Below are positions 25,206-62,767 of a DNA stretch of 64,000 bases, one piece after another; position 1 is the first letter of the stretch; each line of letters begins with the position of its first letter. This stretch comes from Halichoerus grypus (Eukaryota; Chordata; Mammalia; Carnivora; Phocidae). The translations under genes and the position numbers were made by a program. The stretch lies in assembly GCF_964656455.1 (NCBI RefSeq), contig NC_135718.1, positions 18,984,449 through 19,048,448 on the forward strand. Reading direction: 5' to 3'. The notes under the pieces were generated by a model. It searched no databases and was not told where the DNA came from. It saw only the letters and a list, made by a program, of their open reading frames with translations.

Positions 25206-27572
25206 CTATCTATGCAAAAGCTAAATGTTGGAGTTCACCAGGATTGCATCCTGGAGGATTCCATTCTCTTCCCATTCAACATGTGCTCCCTAGGAAATTC
25301 TTGTTTCAATTATCATCTATATGCTGGATCTTCTGTCTCCAGGTCTAACCTTCTAAGCACCAGACTTACTTATCCAAATGCTTACTTGACATCTCCAAGA
25401 ATATTAAGAGGAAAGATGACAGTTATATCACATTGTGCATAGGACTAATATTTGTGACCTTCCCTGATAACTTTTCTTCAGCCGATTAGACAGTTCCCAC
25501 TGGGTAAGGTCTCCTTTACCTTTATGGATTTTGTTCTCATGAACATTTAACAACACAATTTAAATAATGTTCTTTATTAGCCAATATCCCAACTTTCTTT
25601 CTCTAGGAGTCTTGTGCTCAATTTTCACCTTTAGGTACTGAGACATCCTAAATGGTAGAGCAGACTTTCTTATTGAAAGCTTACAAAACAAAATGCATTT
25701 TCTCAGGAAGGCTCAGAGAATGAGGGAATTACCTCTAATAATTCAATGTCTCCATGATATATTCATTATATACTCTAATAGAAAAATCAAAACAGAAAAA
25801 AAAAAACCCAGTTTGTGGTTTTATATAGTAAACAATATAAATAACTATACTGAAGTTAACTCTTGACCACATAAAACGCTTTGTCGCGTTTTTTTGCACC
25901 TATTTTTGTATACCTTATGGATGCCATTTGCTGTTCTACGGTTTTCCAGATTAAATGGTCGTGAAGAGTCACTTCTCTTAGTTCCACATTTTGTTCGATG
26001 ACACTGCAAAGATTGATTTCATGTTCCGATTTCAGTCACATGTAGCATTGGAAATTTTTTAAAAGATTCAATCGGAAAACATTTACAAATACATTATATT
26101 GAATACCTTAATACAGAATGGCTGACTAAAAAATTAAGATAATTTTTATGTGGTCAAAATAATCAACAATATAATTCCAGTGAAAAGTACATTTTCTGAC
26201 AGGTGTTTTATACCTTCTGACCTTGAATCATAATTCAGAATAGCTAAGTATTCACCACAGCATAAACCCTGTTAAACATCAGTGGAAGCCTGAGCTTTAC
26301 TAGGAGAAAAGTCAAAACTGTTAAATACTGTTTTCAGATACTATCATTTTTGCAGTGTTCTATCTTGTAACTGTGTTCTATACCTTATAAACTCTGTACT
26401 GCGCAAATTATCATGTACCTAATTAAAAACAAGTTCTGACATGCAGGTTAAAATATAATCAAAGGACACTATTCACCTATTCATCATACAAAATATTTGT
26501 TACACTCTTATTTAGCAATTACAAGACAGTGTGGTGAACTCTGCTAAAAATGAGTTTTGAAGTGAGAAAAGTAAAACACTAAACAAGGAAAGATTATATA
26601 TTAGTATACTTTTCTATTAAAGACAAATATTAAAAAAAGATTCGAGCCACACATAAATTCCCTTTAGTAGTGGGCACCAGGTTTTAAGTGCTAGCTAGCT
26701 AGACAGATTTACTGAATAATAATTTCTACAAAATTATTTAAAGAAAATTGTATAGACAACTGAAGCAAACGGTATTTGTATATTAAGCCTGACTAGACCG
26801 GTGGAAGATTAAATTCTCCATATAAATAATATCAGTAATGATAAAAGGTAACTTAATAACATATGAAATCTAATTAATAATGTCATTGGTAAAGCCCCTT
26901 TTAGATTTTCCAAGAGCATTTTTATTAGCACTTAGAACATACAAAATGCTTATAATGTCATTTAAATATTATTCAATTATTATTAGGATTGTTAGGATAC
27001 AGCTCTAATAATCTGCACAAAGACTGAATCTCCCCACTAGCCCACTTAGTATCATTGTGCAAATGAGGAAGAAAAAAATGCTCCTTCCTCAAGATTCTTT
27101 ACTTCCATCTGCCAGAAATTTGACATAATATGCTGATTTTGTTACAACAAGGCACTTGACTGCCATCTGCTGAAAACCTGTCCTAATATACAAATCTATG
27201 ATGTGCATACATCCCCCAACATGCAGTGCTGTTGCACACGGCACAGCCTGCAAAACCTACACGTGATGGCCCTGCCCACACTACTCTTAATGATCCAGAC
27301 GCTAACAGTAGGGGCGTAATCATCCTACCAAACTTTAAAGGTCCCCAATCTAAAAAACCATAAATTACTATCCAGCTCAAGTCCTGATCATTAACAAGAA
27401 TTTACATTCAAAACTGTTTATACCTAGAATGTGTATGTCAGCAGGATAGTTAACAAGGTTATAAAGTTTTTTTTTTTTTTTTTAAGGGTAATAATGACCC
27501 AACTTCAGTTTTAAGAGTTTAAAAATCTCCCCAAAAATGTATTTATATTTCAATGTTAAAAATAAATTGCAC
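25206..27572. other. Repeat-poor intergenic sequence
   Basis: About 2.4 kb without any SINE or L1 that I recognise. It includes a CpG-retaining patch at 25870-26080. No coding pattern. Confidence 0.5.
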
Positions 27573-27742
27573 AGGGATGCCTGGGTGACTCAGTTAAGTG
27601 TCCGAATCTTGATTTCGGCTTAAGTCGGGCTCAGCACTGGGGAGTGGAGCCGGCTTGAGATTCTTTCTTTCCCTCTGCCCCTCCCCACCCCGCTTGCTCT
27701 CACACTCTCAAAAAACTAATAAATAAATAAATAAACAAACCC
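27573..27742 (+). mobile_element. CAN-SINE, degenerate
   Basis: Diverged head agggatgcctgggtgactca and internal deletion, tail taataaataaataaataaac. Among the oldest CAN-SINE copies here. Confidence 0.85.
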
Positions 27743-27876
27743 ACAAATGTTTCCTTAAAATTAGTGTTGTCAGGTTAAGAAGGCATTCTAGTCAATAACA
27801 AAGTACTGGTACCTTTTTATAAAATATTATCTTAATACTTTCTTTATATTACAACACTCAAGATATCCTCTCATAT

Positions 27877-28944
27877 TCATCAAGATAAAAAACTTCTGCA
27901 CAGCATAGGAAACAGTCAACAAAACAAGGAGGCAACCCACAGAATGGGAGAAGATATTTGCAAATGACACTACAGATAAAGGGCTGGTATCCAAGATCTA
28001 TAAAGAACTTCTCAAATTCAACACCCAAAAAACAAATAATCAAGTCAAAAAGTGGGCGGAAGATATGAAAAGACACTTCTCTGAAGAAGACATACAAACG
28101 GCTAACAGACACATGAAAAAATGTTCATCATTAGCCATCAGGGAAATCCAAATCAAAACCACACTGAGACTACCTTACGCCAGTTAGAATGGCAAAAATG
28201 GACAGGGAAAGAAACAACAAATGTTGGAGAGGTTGTGGAGAAAGGGGAACCCTCTTACACTGTTGGTGGGAATGCAAGTTGGTACAGCCACTTGGGAAAA
28301 CAGTGTGGAGGTTCCTCAAAAATTTAAAAATAGAGCTACCCTATGACCCAGCAATTGCACTACTGGGTATTTACCCCAAAGACACAGATGTAGTGAAAAG
28401 AAGGGCCATATGCACCCCAATGTTCATAGCAGCAATGTCCGCAATAGCCAAACTGTAGAAAGAGCCGAGATGCCCTTCAACAGATGAATGGATAAAGAAG
28501 ATGTGGTCCATATATACAATGGAATATTACTCAGCCATCAGAAAAGATGAATACCCAACTTTTACATCAACATGGCTGGGACTGGAGGAGATTATGCTAA
28601 GTGAAATAAGTCAAGCAGAGAAAGTCAATTATCATATGGTTTCACTTATTTGTGTAACATAAGGAACAGCATGGAGGACATTAGGAGAAGGAAGGGAAAA
28701 ATGGGGGGGGGGGAATTGGAGGGAGAGATGAACCATGAGAGACTATGGACCTGAGAAACAAACAGGGTTTTAGAGAGGAGGGGGGAGGGGGGGGACTGGT
28801 TAGCCCGGTGATGGGTATTAAGGAGGGCACGTACTGCATGGAGCACTGGGTGTTATACGAAAACAATGGATCGTGGATCACTACATCAAAAACTAATGAT
28901 GTATTGTATGGTGACTAACATAACATAATAAAAATTAAAAAAAA
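27877..28944 (+). mobile_element. Young 5'-truncated L1 with perfect 17-bp target-site duplication
   Basis: About 1.07 kb: the last part of ORF2 (gaatgggagaagatatttgc, tggtacagccacttgggaaa), a G-rich 3'UTR and an A-rich end. Identical aagatatcctctcatat copies at 27860-27876 and 28945-28961. An 89-residue open frame inside it is an ORF2 remnant with an early stop. It is too short for autonomous retrotransposition. Confidence 0.96.
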
Positions 28945-29265
28945 AAGATATCCTCTCATATACCAAATCAACATCATAATTCATTTACATATTCAAATTC
29001 TCAGAGATGTGAAAATCAACCAAACAGGGCCACATGTCTTCAAATTGCCCAAACTGGCTCTTAAAGGCTAAACTAACCAAAAGAATAAAAAATATAGAGC
29101 AAGAGAAAAGTTTTAGCAAAGATATTTGGCATACCATCTTTCTTATCCTTTGGTATAGGCAAAAGGAAACCTTTCTTTATAAGTTGTTCATTTAGTGAAA
29201 TTTGAAAATTTCAGGAATTTATTCCCCTATTTATAAACTGTACCATTTGTTTTCATCTAATTTTA

Positions 29266-29497
29266 TTTTATTTTATTTTTTTTTTTTTATAATGATTCTT
29301 TTTTTTTTTTTTTTAAAGATTTTTTATTTATTTATTTGAGAGAGAATGAGAGAGAGCACATGAGAGGGGGGAGGGTCAGAGGGAGAAGCAGACTCCCTGC
29401 CGAGCAGGGAGCCCGATGCGGGACTCGATCCAGGGACTCCAGGATCATGACCTGAGCCGAAGGCAGTCGCTTAACCAACTGAGCCACCCAGGCGCCC
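29266..29497 (-). mobile_element. CAN-SINE with 18-bp target-site duplication
   Basis: Reverse-oriented with a long T-rich tail. tgttttcatctaatttta occurs at 29248-29265 and 29498-29515. Confidence 0.95.
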
Positions 29498-29515
29498 TGT
29501 TTTCATCTAATTTTA

Positions 29516-30145
29516 ATCATGCAAGAGTAACCATATAACCTTGGTTTTCCAGAGGCAGTTCTGATGCATGGCTGTTTGGCCCAACATAATGACTGTTAGT
29601 GCTCCTTTCCATTTCAAAATGTCCCATTTTATGTACTTTCACCACAACCCATTCTTGATGATAAACAATTACAAATTTTGTGATCTGAAGTTTGGACTCA
29701 ATATGCATGGCCTAGCAATAACTGACATGAAAAGCAAAAGTTGTAACAAAAGTTATCACAGAAAGACTACATAAATTGCGATGTATAACCGTTCATCCAT
29801 TTTAAATGACTCAGGCTTTACAATGAGATAAATTAGAAATATGCAATTACATTTTTAGAGCTCATTCCAATTTATCATCCACCTTTTAATATAAGTACAA
29901 ATAAATGTTTTATGTGTATTTTTCTCCTTCAAGAGTTTCTATCTTGTTTTCATGCGTATCCATCAAGTCCATAAATTATTTAGCATCTCCCCTTCTTTCT
30001 GTATGAAATAATCATTTGGGATTTAAAAAGTACTATACTACCACAAAAGGACTGTTTAACATTGTCATTGCTGTTTTGCTACTATATATTAACAAAAAGC
30101 AAAGTTTAGAGCAATGTTTTTCCAATGTAACGTTCTATAACATTC

Positions 30146-30179
<34 letters not shown>

Positions 30180-30990
30180 CTGAGCCTTATGGAGCAACGA
30201 CTCAACCTGATTTCAAGAGAAAGGAAAATGTTTGGATATGCCAATTAGTCCCACTGGTTTCAGGAAAAGTATTAGCTCATATATAGTCACTGAACAATAT
30301 CCCTTAATATATTCAAACTATTTAAATATTAAATATCTTGATTAAGAGTCCATTTTAGTTTCTTGTTAGAAGTCATGAAATTCATTGGCTCTTACAAGGT
30401 GGCAGCCATAAAAATGACATATGTTTTATACTTCTTAAAAAAATTTTATAGTCCTCAGCTATATATGGTTTGCCTGTAACATTACTTGTAAGAGTGTGAT
30501 CCTTCTGCATTTCTGTTGCAGACTAACATAAATGAAGGTAGGGGAACCAAAATGTTTCAAAAACCAAATCTATTTTCATTTTTAAGAAACAACAACCTTT
30601 TTTTCTCAAAAAAAAAAAAATAGGTTACTGCCTTGAAACTTCAAGTTCCATCATTTTTATATATAAACACACCTGGATATGATGTTTTTAAAAAAACCAC
30701 ACATACACAAAGGTATATAGAGCTGTAATAAACAAATTCCTTTTATAAACAAAATTTTAACTGAAAAGCCACAGTAGATGGAAAAGAAGAAGAAAGGATA
30801 TTACTTGGTAAAATCCAGTGACATCTACAATAGTTTTACAGCACATTTAAGCATTCTAGGGTTTTATATCTTCACCTGCCTTCCATTTCTTACTTGCTCC
30901 TTAAAAAATTGCCAATTATGAATACAGGTTCTACCTCAAACTCAGGCCTGACTGTGAGTGCCAGAAAAAGCAAAACACTCCAAATTTCTA
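29516..30990. other. Unique sequence just downstream of SHOC2
   Basis: AT-rich, free of recognisable SINE or L1, apart from a T run at 30147-30172. Could contain an extended 3'UTR if a distal poly(A) site is used. Confidence 0.45.
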
Positions 30991-30999
30991 CTTTAATAG

Positions 31000-32598
31000 A
31001 GCGTCAATTCAAAAATGGTTTTATTTAAAACACAATGCCCATCTAAATGGAGGAAGAAAAAAAAAAAGAAAACCAAGCAGCAATACTTAATTATACATAA
31101 TATTCATTATATGAATGAAGTGTTTTTTAGGATGATATCTAGAATGCACTTGCTCTGTCTCTTCCAATAATTAAACTGACTTAGAATGACACCACCAAAA
31201 GTAAGATTACTGTCTAAGGGGCACACACTTACAGTACTGCTAGCCTTAAAAGCAGTAAAGCAAATGAAAACATATCAAATAGCACATGCACATCTTACAG
31301 AACTTCCACTGAACTATCAATGGCTTCTATACAATGTGCCTCTTTTCCATAATTGTATTAACAGCTACCAAGAAAGGAAAGATGAGATTAAAATCAATGG
31401 TACTGAACTGAATTGTTTGAAGCCAGTGCCCCACATGTGGGGAAAAGTGCATTTAGTTCAGCAGCAATATAGCACAGTGTGAAGATATTGTGCTTAGACG
31501 CAGATATTCCAGAACTGAAAGATGTACAAGGCAAGTCAAGATATAAAACCATAGTACACTGTTAAATAACCTTGAAACATACATATATTGCAGTGTTCAA
31601 AGAAAAACATTCATTTCATTGTACAAGGCTAGGGAGAAATCCTTAAAGTTACCTATTGTAGTTTATGATATAATAAATACATATCTATATAGCATTGTAT
31701 ATACATATATAGAATGTGTGTGTTTATGTGTATCTTTTTTTTTGCCAAATTATTCTGTTAGTTTTTGTCATTCTGCAATTTCAGGAGTGAAAACTCTTCC
31801 AAACTACAAGTTTCTGTTCCCCCAAACTTAAGAAAAGATATTTATACTAGAAAAGGTCTCAATACCCTCCCCCCAACCTAAAGACTCACTTCAGATATCT
31901 TGCTTTACAACTGATCAGAGAAACACAATTAAAAGAATTCTAGAATTTTTGACTGTATCTTTTCACTTGCCAGTTGTTTCAACAAGCAAGTATCTTTTAA
32001 TATTTAAACCAGCTGCTGCAACTTCTTTAGCAGAGGATATAAACTAGATTTCACTGATTAAAACAGAGCAAATCAAACCAAAAGAAAAAAAAAAACCAAA
32101 AAACAGTGATTTACTCTGACTGTAAACAATATATAAAATTTAAATCTCAAATTTCAAAATAAGTTAAAGAAAAATTCTACCTTTAGGGCCTATAATACTA
32201 CAATGATTTGACAATTGGTATGGGGAAAATGTATATAAAAAATTGCAACAAAATTATCCATTATTTTTGCTAAGAGAAAGTATATCTAACTATACTACCT
32301 CTGGCCTTTAAATTTAATAACGTCATAATTTGTTGGCAAATGTTTTTAGCAAACTGGCATATCATATTACACAACAGAAAAACATCCATCAAGTTCAGCA
32401 AAGAAAACTTATATAAGCCTTTTGTACAGAATTAAAAAAAATCTAAATGGCTATGATTCCTCTATTAGCAGAAACACATAATGCAGTCTTTATAAATCTG
32501 CCAAATATATCAATATCTACATAAATAGATACAGATATAGATATGAAACATTAATGGCAGTCTCTTTTTGAACAGTGTGTGGGACCAGCAGATTTGTA
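31000..32598 (-). other. SHOC2: SHOC2 3'UTR (end approximate)
   Basis: AT-rich, unique sequence after the stop codon, free of SINEs and L1 although both flanks carry them. The left end is set by a canonical AATAAA (plus-strand TTTATT at 31020-31025) followed on the minus strand by a G/U-rich stretch at about 30960-30985 (ggagtgttttgctttttctg). This predicts cleavage near 31000 and a UTR of about 1.6 kb. Plus-strand open frames inside it are antisense noise. Confidence 0.65.
31020..31025 (-). terminator. SHOC2: Probable SHOC2 poly(A) signal AATAAA
   Basis: I found no other canonical hexamer in the sense direction between the stop codon and 31 kb. A variant ATTAAA lies about 25 nt further on (30992-30997). 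A G/U-rich downstream element follows at about 30960-30985. Alternative sites further downstream cannot be excluded. Confidence 0.6.
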
Positions 32599-57335
<24,737 letters not shown>

Positions 57336-57473
57336 TTAACAAGAATTATTAAAGAATGTATTAAGTAGTACTGAAAGAAAGAAAAAAACTTCATTTTCTA
57401 TATTATAATTATACCTTTCTGGAAAATGTAAAAGTCAAACACAAGATCTAAAACTTATTAGAAAATGACATCT

Positions 57474-57551
57474 TACAAATATCGAATCATTATGTTGTAC
57501 ACCTGGAACTAATGTAATGTTATCTGTCAATTATACCTCAATAAAAAAAGA
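57474..57551 (+). mobile_element. Very short (78 bp) L1 3' end insertion
   Basis: cgaatcattatgttgtacac then taatgttatctgtcaattat and a cctcaataaaaaa end. Flanked by perfect 14-bp copies of agaaaatgacatct at 57460-57473 and 57552-57565. Confidence 0.92.
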
Positions 57552-58129
57552 AGAAAATGACATCTGATAAAGTTAAAATGTTGATTATAAATGACTACTA
57601 ATATAAATGACTGCCAACTAGTATTATATATATATAGTTTTAAGTAACCAATTCAACCACATTTATGTTTGTATATTCCATACTTTAAGTAGAGCTCACT
57701 AATTTTTTAACTAAATTCAACATGATAATATCAGATTCATCTTCAATTCAATTTGATGGACATCTTCTACCTCAAAATATATATAATCTCAAATAGGCAT
57801 ATGTTCTGATGCTATATAAATATACAAAGTGACATTTATAAATCAAAACTGCTCCTAGATTTTAATAGTACTCCACAAGGATAGAAAATAAGGTATATTT
57901 CTCCTCATTCTAGTTGAAAGAGCTGTACTGGCAATTTAGATTATTCTTAGTGTTATTCTGCAACATTCTTCCTTGCAGAATTCTTTATTTGAACAATACA
58001 GTTCAAAAACTGTATAATTTGTAACAGCTACATTGGTTCTCTCATGACATTCCTTTTTCTCTAAAGGCATTAGTTATAAATACTGAAAAAGTAAGATGAG
58101 CAAATCAAGTGCATGAAACTGAAAAATGG

Positions 58130-59520
58130 GTCTAGGGCACATTATTAAGCCATATTATTATAAACACAGGCAACAAAGAGAAAATAGGTAAACTGAATTT
58201 CATCAAAATTAAAAACATATGTGCATCAAAGGACACTATAAAAAGAGTGAAAAGGCAACCCACAGAATGGGAGAAAATATTTGCAAATCCTGTATCTACT
58301 AAAGGATTAATATCCAAAATAAAAGAACTCTTACAACTCAACAAGTCTCCAATTTATAAATGGTCAAAGAACTTTAATAGACATTTCTCCAAAAAATGTA
58401 CAAATGGCCAATAAATACATGAAAAGATGCTTGACATCACTAATCATTAGAAAAATCAAATCAAAACCACAATGAGATACCATTTCATACCCACTAGAAT
58501 GGCTATAATCAAAAAACAGAAAATAACAAATGTTGGCAAGGAGGTGGAGAAATTGGACCCTTGCGCTTTACCACCCAGGTTCTCAGGGTGTAGAAGAAAA
58601 ATCCCCTCCTGTTTCTCCCTAGGCACTGCATATTCAAACTGCAGAAAATCAAAGACAAAGAGAAAATTTTGGAAGAAGCTAGAGGATAAAAGCACCTTAC
58701 TTTTGGAGAAACAAGGATAAAAACCGTAATATTTAGACTTTTCAGAAAACCATGTAAACAAAAAGAGAATGCAATGAAATATTTAAAGTCTTGAAAGAAA
58801 AACCCACCGATCTAAAAGTCTGTATCCAATGAAATTATCCTTCAAAAGTAAAAGAAAAATAAAGACTTTCTCAGACAAACAAAAATTGAGGGAGTCTGTC
58901 ACCAGTAGACCTGTCTTACAAGAATACTAAAAAGTTCTTCCAAAAGAAGGAAAATGGTATAGGTTAGAAACTTGGATCTATATAAAAGAGCATTGAAGAA
59001 GGAATAAAGATAAAACATTTTCTTACTCTTAAGTAACAGATACTGGTTTGTTCAAAGTATTAATAACAACAATATATTAGATGATTATAGATTAAGGATA
59101 TATGAAATGAATGACAGCAATGTTATAAGGCACAAAAGGGAGGAATTGGGAATACTCTGTTATAAGGTAACCACACTACCCATGAAGTGGCATAGCATTA
59201 TTTGAAAGTGGACTTATAATTAGCTGTAAATGCATACTGTAAACTCCAGGATGACCACATACATACAAACAAAATTAAAAGAAGTATAAACAATATGCTA
59301 AGAAGAGAGAAAAGGGAATAATATAAAATGCTCAATTAAAACCCGATAAGGCAAAAAAATGATGAAAGACAAAAAGAACAAGTTCAGCTAATAGAAAACA
59401 GTTACAAATATAATTGATATTAATCCAACTAAATCAGTAAATAATCTAAATGCACCAAATAAAAGACAAGAGACTGTCAGAGAGGATAAAAGAAAAAAAG
59501 AAAACTGCATGTTGTTTTCA
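58130..59520 (+). mobile_element. Old L1 fragments, rearranged
   Basis: 58130-58560 is ORF2 3' text (gcaacccacagaatgggaga, tgacatcactaatcattaga). 58570-59520 is L1 text of another part (aaagactttctcagacaaac, gtagacctgtcttacaagaa). The order suggests two joined fragments. Non-coding. Confidence 0.7.
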
Positions 59521-59579
59521 AAAAATTCCTTTAAATTACATACTGGTAAATGGAACAATTCTCCAAAACATAACAACTG

Positions 59580-59665
59580 CTGAAGTTTGTATACCTGCTT
59601 ATCTCCTCTGTATCTAGTACAGTGCTTAGTACATAGCATCATGTTAACTTAAAGAATAAATGAAG
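59580..59665 (+). mobile_element. L2 3' end fragment
   Basis: ctgtatctagtacagtgctt, then agtacatagcatcatgttaa and aataaatgaa. Confidence 0.6.
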
Positions 59666-59887
59666 ATAACGGGGGAAGATAAAATTTGGATTCTAATACT
59701 CTTCAAGCCAGAGGTAATAAAACATTTTTTTGAATTTGCCATCATCTTTTCTAATAAATAATATACTTGAAATTATTTCAGTTCCTACAAAAATAACTTC
59801 CACTACTCTAAAGAAAGATACACAAATCCAAAAGTGTACAGAGTCAAGGTAAGTAAATAAAACAACAGATCCACTATTGCTATATTG

Positions 59888-60096
59888 CAGGACTTTTCAA
59901 CTTCAGTACATTGACATTTTGAACTGGATAATTCTTTGCTCTATGAGGCTGTCCTGGACGTAAGCAGCACCCCTAGCCTTTACCCATTAGATGCCAATAG
60001 CACCTCCCAAATAATAACCACCAAAACTGTCTCTAGACATTAACAAATGTCCTCTGTCATAACACTGCCAAAATCGCCCTCAGTTGAGAATCACTG
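59888..60096 (+). mobile_element. MER20 hAT-Charlie element
   Basis: Nearly full-length: left end caggacttttcaac and right end gttgagaatcactg form degraded inverted ends. Inner text ttgacattttgaactggata, ctttacccattagatgccaa and aaaatcgccctcagttgag matches MER20 as I know it. In SHOC2 intron 2. Confidence 0.88.
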
Positions 60097-61619
60097 CTAC
60101 ACTGGAGCAAGAAAGTTCAATACTGTCCAATCCTCATATTTTTCAAACAAGGCTGGAAATGTAGATTTTCAAATAAAATCTTCTAATGCTTAAATGCTAA
60201 CAACTAATTCTTAGGTTAAAACAGAACAAAACATTATGTTACTAAACACATTTGTGGGCTTTTTTCAGTATTCAGGATGCCAGTTTGATACCTCTGAACA
60301 TAAAAACAAATTCGTTACTAACATTTTAGGAAATCTGCATATGACTATCTAATATTAAAACTAAAAAATGTTTTTAAAAAGCAGAATTAATCACTAGACT
60401 CAAATAAGTTAAATCTTTTTGATTTGTGTAAATCACCACATGGCAACTGGATTATTTTAAACATATATTTTCTCCAGAAAGTTATCCTCCAGCAATACAA
60501 CTCTCTGCAAAGTCAGGAAATCATGGTAATACTGACACATTAAGAAGAGTGTCACCTAATAACACTAATACTTCTTTCTCACAGTCTAGTAATCCCTAAA
60601 TATTTTGAAAATGCTTAAAACTCAGGAAACGGGATTTAATTTTTTTAACAGCACACAAAAAATAACATGATTTTAAAATCTGGTCTTCTAGTCCCTAAAA
60701 TACAGTACACTCACAACTAAATGATATATATTATTGGGAGTAAAATCTGAAAATTATTTTAGACTTTCCCCAAAATCCACATATAAATTTCAAGACCCAT
60801 GAAGAACATTTTCAGAACTTTAAATTTTGTTCAGTCCAAAGTCTAATAAACTTCAGGAAAGTTTGTTATTTATACATAATTTCCATGAAAATCTAAAATA
60901 TTTTCAAAACGAATCCAAAACTTCTATTTAATGCAATTAACAAAACATTTTTAGTGCTGGCGGTGAGAGGAGTTTAAGATCTCTCTTCTTCAGAGTAACA
61001 CTCGTAACTGCCCAAGCTCCTCTTATTCATATTCAAATAATTAAAAACATTTGAGAATTGTGAATATATGACAAATTCTGTACTAGACACTGTGCCAGGA
61101 TAAGAGCCTAAGTTATAATTTGTAAGATATTTAAATATTAAATATCTAAGCAGTTCATGAAATACTTATACACTATTTGCTATTTCTATATAATTCAAAT
61201 ATGATAAAAATATATATATAAATCCATCCCAAATGGTTCTCAAGGACAATAACCAAGGTGTGTTAAAAATGACTTGCCTCTGCCTGGGTTTAAGAGTGGT
61301 TTTTATTTTCTACTTTATACATTTGTATTTTGTGATTTTTCTTCATTTTTGTACATTTTTTAATTCAAAGAGAAAAAAGGGAGATTCAAAGAGGTAAAGA
61401 CTAGCAGTCTCTTCTACACTGTTCATGGAAGAGCATTTTCTGGCCCATAACAGAAGTTTCCTATCTGTGGAGCAGATGTATCTTTTAGTGAAAATGAATG
61501 CATCATGCTATCATATGGGTAACATCAGCCATTAATATTACGCATCTTATGACTCATATTCCACACTCACTAAGCCATCTTTTGATTTTAAATTTGACTT
61601 CCCATACATTTGCCTACAG
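60097..61619. other. Unique AT-rich intronic sequence
   Basis: Part of SHOC2 intron 2. No repeat, exon or motif recognised by eye. Confidence 0.5.
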
Positions 61620-62290
61620 AGAATATGGACTTCATTCATTTATCCATTCTACAAATGTTTATTAAACACCTACCATGTGCTAGACACTATTCTAGGGGAT
61701 GAGGATACAGTATGAGGAAAAAAAAAGATAAAATGCCTGCCTTCATAGAACTTACATTTTAACAAGGAAAAAACAAATTAACATATAATCAAGGTGAGAA
61801 GTATTAAGAGCTATAAATGAAAATAAAGCAAGATAAAAGTAAAAGTGTGATGGGGAAGGAGATTGGAGGTGTTGATAATAAGTAAAAAGGCTGATGAAGT
61901 AGCATTTGCAAACAGACCTGTGCTTCAGGATTCTCTCTCCCTCTGACGGACCTCCCCCCACTTGCGTGCTCTCTCGCTCTCTCTCATTCTCTCTCTGGAA
62001 TAAATAAATCTTTTAAAAAAGGAAAGAAAACAGACCCAAATAATGGGAGAGGGAAGAAGCAATGAGAATTCTGGGGGAAGAATGTTCCAGGCTGAGTGAA
62101 GAGCAAGCACAAAGATAAAGCAAGAAAGCAGTTCAAAATACAACAGAAGGCCAATGTGGCTAGAATCATGATTAAGGAATCAGGTGGTAGGAGATAAAGT
62201 AGCCCTGGGTCAGATTCACTTAAAGTCTTGTAGGCTAAGGCAAAGAGTTCAGCTTTGACTAAGAAAGGAGTGGTAACTGTAGTAAGAGTG
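61620..62290 (-). mobile_element. L2 LINE 3' region, antisense, interrupted by a SINE piece
   Basis: cctaccatgtgctagacact, then ttctaggggatgaggataca and tgcctgccttcatagaactt are a reversed L2 3' end. It continues past the SINE piece with gaagaatgttccaggctgag and cttgtaggctaaggc. Confidence 0.75.
61919..62027 (+). mobile_element. 5'-truncated CAN-SINE
   Basis: Only the pyrimidine-rich 3' half (ggattctctctccctctg to aataaataaatctttt). Flanked by aaacagacc at 61910-61918 and 62028-62036, so the truncation happened at insertion. Confidence 0.85.
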
Positions 62291-62294
62291 TTTT

Positions 62295-62736
62295 TTATTA
62301 TTGTTTTTATAGCAATTTTAGGTTTACAGAAAAACTGCACAGAAAGTACAGAGTTCCCATAGATCCTCTTCCCAGCACAGTGTCCCCTATTAACATCTTC
62401 CATTAAGTGGTACATTGTTACAGTTGATAAATCAACACTGATACATTAATATTAACTGAAAGTTCATATTTTACATTAGCATTCACTCTGTGTTGTCCAG
62501 TTCTATGGGCCTTGATAAATATATAATATCGTGTACCCATCATTACAGGTATCATATGGAATAGTTTAACTAGCGGCGCCTGGGTGGCTCAATCAGTTAA
62601 GCATCCAACTCTCGGTTTCAGCTGAGGTCATGATCTCATGGCTGTGGGATCAAGCCCCAGATTGGGCTTTGTGCTCAATGCAGAGTCTGCTTCAGATTTT
62701 CTCTCCCTCTCCCTCACTCTTTCTCTCAAATAAATA

Positions 62737-62767
<31 letters not shown>

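Noticed and set aside
28121..28458. Open frames inside the L1 at 27.9 kb
   Set aside because: They are remnants of the L1 ORF2 end. The element is 5'-truncated, so this is not a host gene.
31186..31482. 98-codon plus-strand open frame
   Set aside because: Lies antisense within the SHOC2 3'UTR, with no recognisable domain or context.
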